In this document: positions 11,701-24,000 of the stretch, piece by piece | Layout: each line of letters opens with the position of its first letter | Numbering within the stretch: position 1 is the stretch's first letter | Assembly: GCF_004027225.2 (NCBI RefSeq) | Contig: NC_046358.1 | Coordinates: forward strand, 5,980,720 to 6,044,719 | Reading direction: 5' to 3' | Source: Strigops habroptila | Taxonomy: Eukaryota; Chordata; Aves; Psittaciformes; Psittacidae | Length of the DNA stretch: 64,000 nucleotides | Made by a program: the position numbers and the translations under genes | Notes under the pieces: model-generated | Told to the model about the DNA's origin: nothing | Databases searched by the model: none | The model's input: only the letters and a program-made list of their open reading frames with translations

Positions 11701-14204
11701 TTCAGCCACGTGGCTTTTTGCTTTGTCTCCCTCTTCCTGCAACACCCATTTTCATACTATTGCCTTTATTTATATGCCTTTGTCTCCACTTTCCTCTGAA
11801 CAGAAACATCAGAGAGATGTTCAAAGGAGAACTGCCATGTGTGGCTCGTCTGACTAAAGCCTTACTCTTTCTCACAAGGTTATGAGGCAGAGAAGAATAC
11901 CAGGCTTAACCAACAGTTTAGCACCTAAGATCTGTGCCTAATACACTCTACTGGGATTTAATCTCTCCTACCCCAAGGAGAATGACACATCAGCATAAGC
12001 TGAGGACACCCTGTTTGCATGATGCAATGAACTGCAAGAGCCCTCCCCTTCATGCCTTGGTGCAGCCCAGAGAAACTACAGCTACCAGCATGCCACGCAG
12101 CAGCAGCCTGTAACCCAGCACACCAGAGAGCACAGAACACTTACAGTTGGCGTTTCATATGTCGGAGTTTAGTGTGTATGTGTCTGACACATCCATAAAC
12201 AGGAAAGAAGCAGAAGCACCTAACACATACCAGGCATTATTAGCACTGCTGGGGAAAGTATATACAGGCTGCTTCCATCATCTCCCTCCTCTGAGATTTC
12301 ACTCTGAGCCATGGCTGCTACAACTTAAATTCATTATGTTTTCCTTTCAAACAGATACATACCAATGCAAAATAATTACTCATGGTTCCTATCCCAGAGT
12401 GAAATTAAAAAGACCACAGGGAAGAAACAAAAAGGGCTTTCGCTGTAAGGAGGGGGCTATGGACAGCTCTCATCCCAGCTGTACATCCCTGGTTACCTGA
12501 CTGTGCCCCCCAAAACAAGGCTCCTTGTCCCTACCGCTCTTCCAGAGCCTCTCTGTTAACCCAGGACCAAGATCCACTCTCTGAGGATGTCCTATGTGAA
12601 GCTCCAGAAAAGCCTTGTTGAATCATGCAGGTAAACAAGAAGCACATGGAAGTTTTTTAAGCTTTTAACAGAGTGCCTTGGATAAATAGGCTTGACTGCC
12701 AAAAAAGCTATCCTAGAACATCCCCTTCGACGACAAGCAGGTATTTTGAGCACATTAATAAGCAACTATAAAAAGATCTCCATAAAGACGGCGCTCTGTT
12801 TCAAAGCCGGGCCTACAAGTCAGACTCCAGTATCCTACAATTACTTAAAATTAATCTCCATTTTTGCCTTCTTAGTTGGTTAGTCAGAAACCTGGGGAGA
12901 GGGAGAAGGAGGGAGCAGTTCTAAATTTGAAGGTGTGCCACTCTTACTCTTTAAAGTTAATGGATTTTTTAAGAGAAGAGTAGATTCTAGCAGAAAAACT
13001 GTTTCACATAATATAAATATTCTGATTAAATCAAAGGCTCTGTTGTTCACTATATGATTTAAGTATTGATAAAGAAGCAATTTTTCCTGCTGATCAGGGA
13101 ACAGATTTACTTTCTAACTGATAAATTACTTCCCAGCTTAGGAAATACCCTACTAACGCCAGCACTGCCAGCTCCACTGGCCTAAAAAACAAAATGAAGC
13201 AACTCCTGTTGACCGGCAGTTACATTCTGTACTTCCCTCAGGTCTAAAAATGGTGCCAGTTCAAAGGTCCACCCTCTCATTTTGTTTGTCAGGCCAAAGT
13301 ATACAGACTAACCTAGAATCTGCTTCTACATACGCTGTACTACAACCACCAATATAACCACCAGGTCTCGACTTTTGTGCGAATACATGTTCAGAAAAGT
13401 TGAGGTTATACAATATCATATAAGCAAAATAAGGTGATTCTGTGTGATCCTTCCAGATGTCTAAACACAGCCGGGCTCATTTGAATGACTTATTTCTTGC
13501 CAGAAGAAGGAGGGTTCCACCAGGTCAGGCCACTCCAGCGGTAATGTGGAAATGCTCTAAACTTCATTTACAGAGCCAACTAATTTTCAGCCAAGGCCGC
13601 AAGTGACCACATTTTCATCCTTACAATGTGCCTAGTCACATCACTTTTGAGATTTGTAAGAAGGTAGTTTGTAGGTTGAGCCCAAAGTGTCCCTTTTCTA
13701 CTTGTTCACTGACATGAAGATGCTTCTGCTCCCACTCAATCAGTGGGGATGACTCTGGCAGTGCCCGAATAGCCACAGCTCTAACAGGACAGAAAGATGT
13801 GCTGATTTGCAAACCCCTAATCTTTTCTAACAGGCAGCAAACGCACACACTACAGGAAAACTATACAATAGATCGTGGGGTCTGAGGTTTTACTATTTCT
13901 AATTGGCTCTGAAAGCATTCTGGTTTTAAAAGACACCACTTGGAGAGGTTTCAGCAAGCCACATCCTTCCCAGTGACAGCCACCAGCCGTAAAGAAAACG
14001 AAGCCTGGCCCGAAGCCGGGCTTTGTCGGGCACCGACACGGCCGCAGCACACCAGAACCCCTGCGAGCAGCGAAGGGAGACACGAAGCCTCAGCCAAAGG
14101 CTCACGGCTCACGACCCGGTACCCCCCCGTACCCCTCGGAGGGCCGCCCGTCGGGTCCCGGAGCTCGCCCTCCCCAGCCCGGGACCCCCGTCCTGCCCCG
14201 GTAC
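8764..14204 (-). other. ATG13: ATG13 intron 1 (5' UTR intron), no gene seen
   Basis: About 5.4 kb lie between the probable first exon and coding exon 1. I see no exon, no tandem repeat and no recognisable mobile element. Short open frames here do not resemble any protein I know. A small local duplication (cttataataat repeated) occurs near 10170-10190. Confidence 0.55.
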
Positions 14205-14450
14205 CTGCAGGGGGGCGGCAGTGCTGGCTGCGCGGCGGCTCATCCCGCGCGGAGGCCCGGCTGCCCGCGCCGCTCCCCCGCCGTGCCCCGGCGTCTCCTC
14301 AGCGCCCCGCCTGGGCACGGGGGGATCCCCGCGGCCCCGGGCCCGCTACCGGCGCCTCCAGGCACCAGGGGCCCCGCCGCCGCCCTGGGGCTCTGGACAG
14401 CACCTCTCCTCCTCCTCCTCGGTGCCGGCCCGGCGGCGGTCGGTCTCGCC
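14205..14450 (-). other. ATG13: probable ATG13 non-coding exon 1 (5' UTR)
   Basis: On the minus strand the CpG island contains a donor-like CTGCAG|GTACCG junction, with the last exon base at 14205. Coding exon 1 has its acceptor at 8765-8764, so an upstream non-coding exon is needed, and the island is the natural place for it. The upstream limit given here is nominal because no transcription start can be read. The donor is only a moderate consensus match. Confidence 0.4.
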
Positions 14451-14559
14451 GCGGGTGTCAGCGCCCGCGGGGGAGCGGGGCCGGGGCTCGGGCTGGCGCT
14501 GCCCTCAGAGCCGCGGCCTGCGCCCCGCCGCCATCGCCGCCGCTGTTTGTTTTCATCTG

Positions 14560-14801
14560 CTGCGGGAGGGGAGGAGGGAGGTGTCTGCGTGTCCGCGGCC
14601 GCACTTTCCACACCGAGACGCCGCCGCCGCCGCCGCTCCCGCCCAGCCGCGCCGCACCGGGCCGGCAGGGCGGGCAGCCGGGGCCGGGATCGGAGGGGAC
14701 GTGCCCGCCGCCGCGTTCGCCGGGACTCCCGTGCTGTGGCGAATCTGCCGCGGCGGGCCGGCCGGCAGCGCCCGTGGGGCGGGGAGCGCTGCGAGCGGCC
14801 G
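14560..14801 (+). other. HARBI1: probable HARBI1 non-coding exon 1
   Basis: A good donor, CGGCCG|GTAAGG, ends a GC-rich exon at 14801. The acceptor of the next exon is at 15152-15153 after a pyrimidine tract. The 5' limit is nominal because no transcription start can be read from sequence. Confidence 0.5.
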
Positions 14802-15153
14802 GTAAGGGCCGGGTCGGCGCCCGGCGGGGGTCGGGGGGCGCTCCGCTGCCCCTCATCGCGCAGGGGTGCCCGGCGGGGTTGGGGGACGCACACGGGTACC
14901 GGCCGTTCGGGGCTGAACGCGGCCGGGTCGGCGGTGGCTGGGGACGGTTCCAGGCATGGGAGCCAGGCAGGGCTGAAGAGTCGTCAGTGAGCCCCCCCCC
15001 TGCTTGCACCCTGTGTTTTGAAAAGCAGATAGAAGTGAAGAGTTATGCTGGATATCCTCCGTAAAAGGAAAATGATAACAGAGCCTGAAAGGCTGACCAG
15101 TTTTTACCCAGTTTTTACCCGTTCTGAGTGCTCTTCCCCTTTGCCTTGTGCAG

Positions 15154-15881
15154 GTGAAGGCTCTGGGGGAGTGCTGGAACAGAGGACCCAGAGGACCCCC
15201 GGCCGCTAGCCATGGCCGTACCTATTGCGGTTCTTGACTGCGACCTCTTGCTCTACGGCCGTGGGCACAGGACTTTGGATCGCTTCAAGCTGGAGGATGT
15301 CACGGATGAGTATCTAGTATCCACATACGGCTTTCCCCGACAGTTCATCTACTACCTGGTGGATCTCCTGGGAGCCAGTCTCTCTCGCCCTACACAGCGG
15401 TCCAGGGCCATTAGTCCAGAGACACAGATCCTTGCTGCGCTGGGTTTCTATACCTCCGGCTCCTTCCAGACTCGCATGGGGGATGCTATTGGCATTAGTC
15501 AAGCCTCCATGAGCCGCTGCGTTGCCAACGTAACTGAGGCATTGGTGGAAAGAGCCTCACAGTTCATTCACTTTCCTGAGGACGATGCTACCGTACAGCG
15601 CCTGAAGGATGACTTTTATGGGCTGGCAGGCATGCCGGGAGTGCTGGGGGTGGTTGACTGCACCCACGTGGCAATCAAAGCACCAAATGCTGAGGACCTG
15701 TCCTATGTGAACAGAAAGGGACTTCATTCTCTGAACTGCCTGATGGTGTGTGATGCCAGAGGAGTCCTCCTGAGCGCAGAAACACACTGGCCAGGCAGCC
15801 TACCCGACTGCAATGTGTTACAGCAGGCAGCCCTGACAAGGCAGTTTGAAACTGAGCTACATAAAGATGGCTGGCTACTTG
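15154..15881 (+). CDS. HARBI1: HARBI1 exon 2 (58 nt 5' UTR plus coding residues 1-223 and split codon)
   Basis: The acceptor TTGTGCAG ends at 15153 and the donor CTTG|GTAAGT follows 15881. Coding begins at 15212. It carries the HTH-like region and the first two acidic residues of the DDE triad. Confidence 0.94.
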
Positions 15882-16825
15882 GTAAGTCTATTTTTTATTG
15901 CTGTTCTCTGTGAATAATCTATTATATACCACCTCCTTTTTGAGCCTAGAGCCTCTGGGCACAAGTGATATGTTTACTTTTGATTGCTTTCCTGCAAATT
16001 CTTTGAGATTCATGACAATCCTTCTCTTAGAAGTCTAGAACAGTAACTTCCAATCTGTTTTTTTATACAATCTGATCATTGTATGTGTTATTGTGTTAAG
16101 AGCTTGTTTTCAGTGTCCTATACCTTTCTAAGATGAATTATGCAATTTTTAGTTCTGTGCAGGGTCCTAATCCAGCTGTCTTTCACTGCCTTAGGTAGTA
16201 AATGAATTCTCTTAAAACTCCTCATGTTCTTCCAGGATTTCTCTGTGTAAAACTGAATGTCTTTACGTTGTAGTCGCATTTGTAAACCTGAGTTATTGTT
16301 GCTCTTTCATGCCTTCTCATGCCTCCTGTTTTAGCCAAGGAACTAAGTTATTCTGTACCAGCAGTACCAGAAAACCAAGAGTTAAGAGCTGAAACCTGTG
16401 GATAACTGTGGGTGTGTAACCTGTCCTCCTCCTTTTCACTGCTAACAGGTGACAGCTCCTTCTTTCTCCGGACGTGGTTGATGACCCCCCTGCACATCCC
16501 CGAGACGCCTGCTGAGTACCGTTACAACATGGCCCATTCTGCCACTCACAATGTCATTGAGCGGACGTTCAGAACCATTCGGTCGCGTTTCCGCTGCCTG
16601 GATGGCTCCAAAGGCACCCTGCAGTATTCTCCAGAGAAATCCAGCCACATCATTCTGGCCTGCTGTGTGCTTCATAACATCTCCCTGGAACATGGACTGG
16701 ATGTGTGGTCTTCACCGGCCACAGAACACATGGAACAGCCAGAAGAAGAGTACGAGCAAATGGAATCCATGGACTCGGAAGCCTGTCGTATTCGTCAGGA
16801 GCTTTTACTTACTCATTTTAGCTAA
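15212..16825 (+). CDS. HARBI1: HARBI1, harbinger transposase-derived nuclease homologue (complete, two coding exons)
   Basis: Segments 15212-15881 and 16449-16825 join (CTTG|GTGAC) to 1047 nt, a 348-residue protein against 349 in human. The DDE_Tnp_4 fold is intact. D149 lies in VVDCTHV, the second acidic position is D181 (LMVCDARG) or D199 (GSLPDCNVL), and E261 lies in VIERTF. A helix-turn-helix-like stretch spans about residues 89-107 ([19 protein letters not shown]). The protein ends [10 protein letters not shown]. The gene derives from a PIF/Harbinger DNA transposon and is known to work with the Myb-like NAIF1, which carries it into the nucleus. No cellular nuclease activity is established as far as I know. 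The start has a strong context (G at -3, G at +4) and no upstream ATG in the adjacent 5' UTR. No terminal inverted repeats were seen, which fits an old domestication. Confidence 0.98.
15882..16448 (+). other. HARBI1: HARBI1 intron 2
   Basis: A 567-nt GT-AG intron separates the two coding exons. It is AT-rich with nothing recognisable in it. An open frame reads into the intron for about ten codons past the donor before a stop. Confidence 0.93.
16449..16825 (+). CDS. HARBI1: HARBI1 exon 3, coding part (residues 224-348)
   Basis: The acceptor CTAACAG ends at 16448. The exon holds the catalytic-type E261 ([20 protein letters not shown]) and the acidic C-terminus, with stop TAA at 16823-16825. 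The glutamate-rich stretch QPEEEYEQ is one or two residues shorter than in human. Confidence 0.96.
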
Positions 16826-19392
16826 TGTTGTGACAGGGAGAAGGCTTCTAATGGTTCATCTGGGAAGATACACAGAGCAAACATGCCCCTTCCACTTCTT
16901 TAAGTCTGTAAAGACTAAGCAGATCTGAGACAAGGAGAAATTTTACTCTCTTCATTTCAGGCGGTTTTCTGTTCTTCTCTCAACCTCTCCAGAGATACAG
17001 CTTAATCGCTGAGTTTTTACTGTTTTGATGTTTAGATTCTCCCGTTTCACCTGACTTAGAGAACAATGACTAATGTGGGATAAGTGGAGAAACTTGGGAA
17101 ATTGTCTTTGGTAATGATGAAAAATCTGTAAGCCTTGTTGCACTGCTTCACAAAGCAACAATTCTATGCCACTTTGTAACCTAAACCAGTTATGATTGTT
17201 TTTTAAATGGCATTTCACACAAATTAAACTTCCGTGTAGGCTCACGTCTACCATGAATTCATGAGCAGCAGAGCAAACATTTATCTTTTTGTTTGCAGGT
17301 AGAAATTCTTGCTAAATACCATTCTGCAGTTTTGCACATCTCCCAAAACCCAGCAATTCCTCTGAAAGCAGCGGCTGTGTTCTGAGAGAGGTTTGTCTTT
17401 TTGCCTGGTACACACTAGTGCTGGCTTGTACCTAGAAGGTCAGAAAGGGCTGAAGGTTTCTTCTTTCCCAAACAGACTGGAGAAGATGTGAAGCTGTGGT
17501 TGACTCTGTCAGTTATTGAGCAGTATCAAGAAATGGGTTACTGAATGTAAGTCTGGTTCTCGCTATGTATGTCTGCTACAACAGAAAACCACTCATCTTG
17601 TTGGCTGCTGTAAAAGGAATGCCAAGGACTGGTTGGGTCACAAGAATTCAACTGATTGCAGAAGTTCTTTGTTTAGATCAGAGCTGAGGTACGGAAAGGC
17701 GGCTCTTCCACTGCTGGCAATCAATCTGTTCAGTGGAAAAAGACAGACTAACGCACGCAGCTGCTGTTGGCACAGGACTGGGAAATTTCCTGGCAATGTT
17801 CTCTTTCCAAAAGATGCAAGTGTTTCCAGGGATTTCTTGACAGCAGTCAGAGAAAATTTGGTTTCTTAGATTTTATTGTTTACTGGGCGGTAAATGAAAC
17901 AAAAGTGGTAGGGAATGCAGAACGCTGCAGAAAGGTGGCTACTTAAAGTAGCTGCGCAACCACCCGGCACAGCAGGGGTGTCTGTTCTTGTAGAGGAAAT
18001 GTGCCTGAATCATGCCCCCGTTTGAGGAATAAGGAAGTATGGGACATGTTCCCAACCAAGTGTAGGATGGAGATGCAGGATTATCCTACCAGGTGATGGC
18101 AGTGAGCATTTACTATCTTGCTGAAAACCAAGCGTGCTTTACGGTGTGTAAGCAAGATGTTTTCATAAGCCTTGATGAGAACTGTAAAATATACAGCAAA
18201 CTGAGGTGTAACTCTATTTTCTTTACACATCTTCCCATGAGGTGTGACCAAAGAGCTGCTGTTGCTCACTGTTGCAGAAATGCTGCTCCTTTTACCTAGG
18301 AAGAAGCACACAAGCATTGCTTTCTAAGGAAAAAAAAAAAGCCTTTTTAAGGTAAGAGTTGCTGCCATATCTGGTGCCTGGTGGCTCATAATTATATTTG
18401 CTGGTCTGTGCTAAAAGTACCAATCTTCAGACCTAAACACCAGCAGACACTGAATGAGCTGCGTGGGTGACACGAAGGTCAAGTGAGACTTGGACACATG
18501 TAGGTACAAACACCGTCATGTAGGAACAAGCTGGAAGTTTCTCAACTTAAGCTATGAATAGCTCTTCTCAGCGTGTGCTGGGACCAGAGTGAACTCAAAG
18601 TGGAGGCGCTTCCTGGAACACGTGTACTGCTGGGTCTTGTCATCCTTCAGCCACTGTTGCCTTTGGTGGAGTTTAGTTTCAAAATTGATCCCACTGCTTA
18701 TCAGTTTGGGCAAAAACTGCATCACGCCACACCAGACAAAATGAATCTACTTCCTCAAGCCAGATGTCAGTACCCTTCAGTTCACTTGGGAAAAGGAACT
18801 TCCTCATCTAGAGAACAGTTTGCCCTGTATATTCCTAAGCAGCTTCCTTCCAAACAATTCATCTAGACTTTCCTCTTTTCCATTGGGTTTAGACACTATT
18901 TAAATGGCACAGCTGAGAGTCATGTTTCTTTGCTGCTTTCCAGCTCCCCTGTACTTTCACCTCATCTTGCCAGCTGCATTCTGGAGTACTTACAAGTTTG
19001 TGCATTGTCAGAGCTTTGGAAAGTAAAGTCTACCCTGACCATATAATGTCTGACAAATCTCAAATCATCTGTTGGAGGATGATGGTGACTGACTGTCCAA
19101 GATATTGCAGTTTTCACTATGTGGTTAAATTCCTTGTGAAATCCCATCATCAGCCCTTTTCAGTTTTCCGTTAAGATAACATCCTCGAAGACTGTCTTGC
19201 CATGCTGCAAGCTGCCTTTGCTCCCTCCAATCCGGGTACTACAGCAAACCTCAAGCCCTAAACTCCACCTGTCTGGGCCTTTTGACTCTTCCTTTGCTGG
19301 TTTACTGGTGCCAAGCGCCCTGGCTTGCTTAGGTTTTCCTCTCAACCTTCAAGTCTGTCTCCTCCCTCCCACCGAGCTCTCACTTCTCCAGT
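16826..19392 (+). other. HARBI1 3' UTR and intergenic sequence
   Basis: No protein-coding gene is recognised here. An ATTAAA at 17223-17228 could be a HARBI1 polyadenylation signal. No AATAAA was seen until 19881, beyond the CR1 copy. An A11-type run lies near 18330. The 3' end of HARBI1 cannot be fixed from sequence. Confidence 0.45.
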
Positions 19393-19762
19393 AGAATTAT
19401 AGAATAGTCTAGGTTGGAAGGGACCTTCAAAGCTCACCCAGTCCAACCCCCAGCAATGAGGGGTTGCCCAGAACCACATCCAGCCTGGCCTTGAAGGTCT
19501 CCAGGGATGGCTCATCCACCAGCTCCCTGGGAAACCTGTGTCAGTGTTTTAACACCCTCATTGTAAAGAATTATTTCCTCACATCCAGCCTGAATCGCCC
19601 CTGTTTTAGTTTAAAACCATCACCCTTTGTCCTATCAAAACAGGCCCTGCTGAAAAGTCTCTCCCATCCTATAAGCCTCTTTTAAGAACTTAAAGGCCAC
19701 AACAAGGTCTCCCCGGAGTCTTCTCTTCCCCAGGCTGAACAACCCCAACGCTCTCAGCCTTA
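19393..19762 (-). mobile_element. CR1 LINE, 3' fragment (reverse orientation)
   Basis: Reading the plus strand, the sequence begins with the reverse complement of the CR1 3' terminus (ATAGAAT followed by GGTTGGAAGGGACCTT). It continues through the familiar CR1 wording to the part where a run of CCAACGCTCTCAGCC is reached. It is 5'-truncated and diverged (CAAAGCTCACCCAGTCCAAC variant), so it is probably older than the other two copies. Its reverse frames derive from the ORF2 C-terminus and are not genes. Confidence 0.93.
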
Positions 19763-20049
19763 ATACAGTAGAGTCAGCAAGATGCTGCTGGCTCTGCAGG
19801 GCCCCTCATTGCAGGGTGCCCCAAAGGGGCTGCGTACATGCTTTGTGTCTTCACCACCCACGATGTTGCATACATATAACAATAAATAAACAGTCCTGCT
19901 TCCGAAAAAGGAATGTTTCCAGTTACATCTCATCTGACACCCTTATCTTTCAGCGTTTGATACCATCTATCTTTTCTTGCCCGTTTTTAACCAGTTTTTC
20001 CACCCTGTATCAGTCTTGAGGGGGAAAACCCCCAAGACACGAGGCATGG
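19763..20049. other. intergenic spacer between CR1 and AMBRA1 CpG island
   Basis: The spacer contains AATAAATAAA at 19881-19890, a possible polyadenylation signal if HARBI1 has a long 3' UTR. Nothing else is recognisable. Confidence 0.4.
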
Positions 20050-21010
20050 AGAAGGCTCCGCAGCGCGTTATGTACCACACATCCCCCACACGGCAGCGGG
20101 GTGCTGCCTGCCCTACACCGCAGCTGCCGGTGCCCGGCACAGCGCGGCTCCCGACACCGCTCCCGACCCGCCCGGCCCCGCAGCACCACCCGCCCCGCGC
20201 CGCGCTCCGGGCTCGACTCGTCTCGCCTGCCCTCCGTCTCCCTCCGGCGGCCGCGAGCAGCCTCACCGCACGGCGGTGGAAGAGCTCTTCGCTCGGCTGG
20301 CGCGGCCTGGCGGCGTTCTAGCTTCGGCTGCTCGGGCCTTGGTACCGCTCTCGGCGCCGCTTTTCGGGCCCGGCTCGGCGCTCGGCTGGCTCGCCTGGCC
20401 GGAGCTCGGAGCGGCGGCGGCGACGACCGAGCTCTGGGGCCGCTCCTCCCCGGCCCGGCCCCGGCCCCGCTCCGCCCGGCCCCGGCCTTTCCCCGGCAGG
20501 TAGGCTCGGGGCCTACGCGCTCGGCCCGACTCCAGGCCAAGGGCCCTGCCGCCGCTCCCCGGGCGGGCGGGCGCGGCCGTCCCCGCGGCGGCGCCCCGGA
20601 AGGCGGCGGGCACCTGCCCGCGCGGGGCCGCCGGGGCACGGCGGGAGGAGCGGGGCCGGGCCCCGCCGCCGGGGCCTTTGTTCGGGAGCTCCGGGACCGC
20701 GGCCTTGCGGCGGGGTGGGGGAGCGGGGAGGCCGCTGTGGACCCGGTGGGCCCCGCGGGCCGCGCTGCCCCGGGCCGGCCGCCACTTGCGGAGGGCGAAA
20801 CCCGCGGCGCCGGCAGGGAGAGCGGGGAGGTTTCTGGGGAGAGCGGCTCCGTGTGCTGGGTAGCTGCCCCTGCCCCGCCTGGGCGCTGCTGGACACCCGG
20901 CTCTTGGTTGGGCACCTTGGGCTTCCCCCTCCATCGCCCCCTTCCCTCCTGCTGCTCCCGCAGGGCAACAGCAGAGGCCCGGGCTTCCAGGCACCGCGGG
21001 CTGGGTAAGG
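20050..21010 (+). promoter_or_regulatory. AMBRA1: CpG island with AMBRA1 promoter
   Basis: CpG-dense GC-rich sequence spans about 20.05-21.0 kb and includes the probable AMBRA1 first exon. Long open frames on both strands here are a by-product of the scarcity of A and T stops. A (TTG)n-like run follows at 21044-21063. No TATA box was seen. Confidence 0.75.
20280..20499 (+). other. AMBRA1: probable AMBRA1 non-coding exon 1
   Basis: A donor CGGCAG|GTAGGC ends at 20499 within the CpG island. The next AMBRA1 exon begins at 31338 with untranslated sequence, so an upstream 5' UTR exon is required. The 5' limit is nominal. Confidence 0.5.
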
Positions 21011-24000
21011 TCAGGCCGCTTTAGGGAGCTGAAGTGATGAATATTGTTGTTGTTGCTGTTGTTTTCCGGCTTCACCCAAATGAAAGGTGAAGTAAGTGGT
21101 GTCTTCTCTATCTCTCCTCCTGTTTTTCGTCGTGTGTTGCAGAACACTTGCTTGTGTAAGTAGTATTTTGGATGAAATGCGTTCATGTGTGCCTCGGGTA
21201 CGATGGCACTTGGTAACCTCTTTTCTTGTGAGGGAGCAAGCCCAGATAATTCATTAGCTATAGAGACGCTTTTGTTTTCACCTACAGCACATAGATTTCT
21301 CTAGTGTTGAGGTGTTTGAGATTACTTCTAGTTGTGTCAGTACCATGCTTTCTGCTGTCTTTATTAAACAACTCTTGCAGCACAATTCCTGCACTAACAC
21401 AGCATTTCATCTTCAGGAGATGTTTTAGATGGTTACATGTAATTTTTCTTGACATGTGTTTTTATGGTATCATTCTGAAGTAAGAGACCCATTTGAGATG
21501 AGCTGTTATATAGGTGTAAGCCAGTCCTCAGGAAGACCAGCTAGGTCAATGTAGATAGAGTCTGTATAAACGCATCCAAGAGGAACACTCGGTGCTGCTC
21601 CATTTTCTCCTGTGTGTGAAATGTTCTTAGGTCTTTATATAAAATCCCAGTGTGTTTTTCTGTATTTGTCCTTGTTTACTGCACCACCCAGTTTGGTGTC
21701 CTCTGCAAATGTCATCTGGCTTTTTTGCCTTTGCCACTCCCATCCTCTTTCAAATTGCTAATGGGAATGTTAAAATGGGACCTAAGAATGACCTGCTGGT
21801 AATGTGCTGCCAACCCATTACTGCGCTGTTTAGTTTTGTTGTTGGGTCAGTTTTCAGAATGTGGTGTGGGGTTAAATCCAGGCAGATTTGGATGAGGTAG
21901 GCAACAGTACCTGAAATTCTCTGTTAAATTCAAAATCCTTGTTTGTGTTCTGAAAGGCTGCTGTGATATACTCCACAATTGGTGTTGCTGTAGATAAATA
22001 CTGTTTTAAGTTGGTCCATTTGTGTTTGAGTGGTAACAAATCAATATGTTGTACTCATCTGTCGATTTGTGGCTGCGTGGATGTTCACGAGCATGGCAGT
22101 CCATTAGCATTTATATCTGTTCTAATACTTGGAACGAAGAATGTGTTTGGATCCAAGTATCTGGCCTTGCCTTTTCAGATTTAGTTGCTGGGGAGTTTAT
22201 GCAGAATGTTTACTTTGCCGACAGCTTCTCCTTAGTTTTCTTTCTTTTGCCCTTTTCTGAGTCATAACTGACCCTCTGGATTCCTGCTTGGTTGTTTCCT
22301 ACTTTCCCATTTTCTCTGCAGCACTTTGCTAATGCAGTTGTAACAAGTTATTAAGAAGGCAAGCAATGATACTCGCTGCTACTATCCCTTTGCCATAAGT
22401 TAGGCATTTGGACACTTCTTTTTTTGTGTCATAATTTTTTATGAAACTTCTGGAAAGTAACTTTAGTATCTTTCATGCCACGGGTAGAGAGTTAACTGAG
22501 TTCAAGGCTCTTACAAAGTTATTGTTGATGTTAGTACTTATTAGTATTATTAATACAAATAGCATTAAGGTACCTTTTTCTTTTCCCCCTACTGAGTTTG
22601 TATTATTGGAGACCTGATAAAGGGCATAGTGCATATTTAATGGTTGCTTTGTGTGTTCTGTGTTAGTAGCTCTGCACTAACCTTGTATGAGGGTGATAGA
22701 AACAAAATATTAATAAGGTGAGGACAAAAGACGTGTGGCTTTTGAAAGTGTTGTGCCATGGAAGAGGATTAATATTAGGACTATTTTAATGGGAAGTTGT
22801 TATATGATGTAGCACTTGCTTAATGAAAGACCCATTGATTGGGTTGCTTAAAACAAGAGGAGACCTACAACAATTAGGATTGTTGTCTAGTAGCTGTTTG
22901 TTGTCTCCAGTTTGTGTAAACTCTTTGTTGAAGGCGCACAGGATGATGAGGTGCCTGGCCTGGGCGTGGAGAGAGTCGTCTTAATCTGTGTGCTCACACG
23001 GCTCCACTTCCAGTGTTCTCAGTGAGTTCTTCTGGGCTGTCCCGGCAGAGCAATTCCTGCCGCCCTCTTCCTGGTACGTAGCACTAATTCTTCACCTTGA
23101 GCGGTGTAGGATTCTGAGAGGAGTCTCTCACCCATGTTTTGGATGCTTTCCTCCCTCCCTTTATATCTCTCCTACAGCCTCAGTTCAAGGCCAAGGAGGA
23201 AAAGAGTGTCAAGAATTGGCTGTGTTTCTTTGTTCAGACTCTAAATCTTCATTGTCTCCCACCTCCTCTTTAGCTGTAATACATCTTTGCATGAAGACTT
23301 CAGCTTCTGTGTAGATCATCTTTGCTTTTTGGCTTGTTACCTTATTTGATTATTTCCATGTGAGCAGGAAATTATATCAGCTGTGCTTTATAAAATATGT
23401 TCTTGCTTCCACTTGCTGTTTCTTTATTACTTGGATAAGGCACACATGCGTGAAGTGCAGTCTTGAATGCATAAAATACTTCGTCTTCATCTTGTGGATA
23501 TCCTATGCTGCTTCTGCTACTCTGTAATGTTGGTGCTCCCAAATTTCTCTTGTGTGTATGGTGTCACTAGGGGGCACTTGGCTGTGGCTCTTGTGCTTCA
23601 GGAACCTTGATGTGACTTTTAATGTAAATACTGGATTTCGAATTGAAAATTCCTTTGCTTTCCTGTCTAAATGAGAACAGTTCTCTTAAGGGGTTAATCT
23701 GAACTCGATGTCACTCTATTGCTCTCTCTTCCTTTATCTTTTGCTCTAGTTCTCTGTTTTTCTCTCTGTCCCTCATTTCCTGCTGTATACAATACTTAGG
23801 AAAAGATGCCGTGGTCTGAGTATAGAATTGTGGAAACCAGCTCTAAATCTTCTGCATCTCAGCTCTTCTGTTTGACTTATATTACAGCTTAGTGAACTTA
23901 TATTTATTCTCTTCTTGTCTTCTGGATTGGAACTAATATCTCTCATCTCCAGAATTCATTAAGTTTATGTGGAAATTGTAATAATAGTCACGAAAGTGCT

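Larger units (their letters stand above)
14000..15000. promoter_or_regulatory. CpG island, probable divergent ATG13/HARBI1 promoter
   Basis: Base composition changes sharply to GC-rich, CpG-dense sequence between about 14.0 and 15.0 kb. It contains a GC-box-like GGGGCGGGG near 14775 and a YY1-like site on the minus strand near 14525-14535 (ATGGCGGC core). A short GCC repeat lies at about 14619-14638. Probable donor sites leave it in both directions: minus at 14205 and plus at 14801. No TATA box is evident, as is usual for housekeeping bidirectional promoters. Confidence 0.75.

Noticed and set aside
13940-15064. Long open frames on both strands, up to 374 codons
   Set aside because: They lie in the CpG island, where stop codons are scarce. 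They overlap each other in several frames, are Arg/Pro/Gly/Ala-rich and resemble no protein.
15095-15125. Short tandem duplication (two GTTTTTACCC units) in HARBI1 intron 1
   Set aside because: Only about 11 bp long; this is within what replication slippage gives by chance.
20010-21186. Open frames of about 300 codons on both strands
   Set aside because: Same explanation: a CpG island around AMBRA1 exon 1 with several overlapping low-complexity frames.
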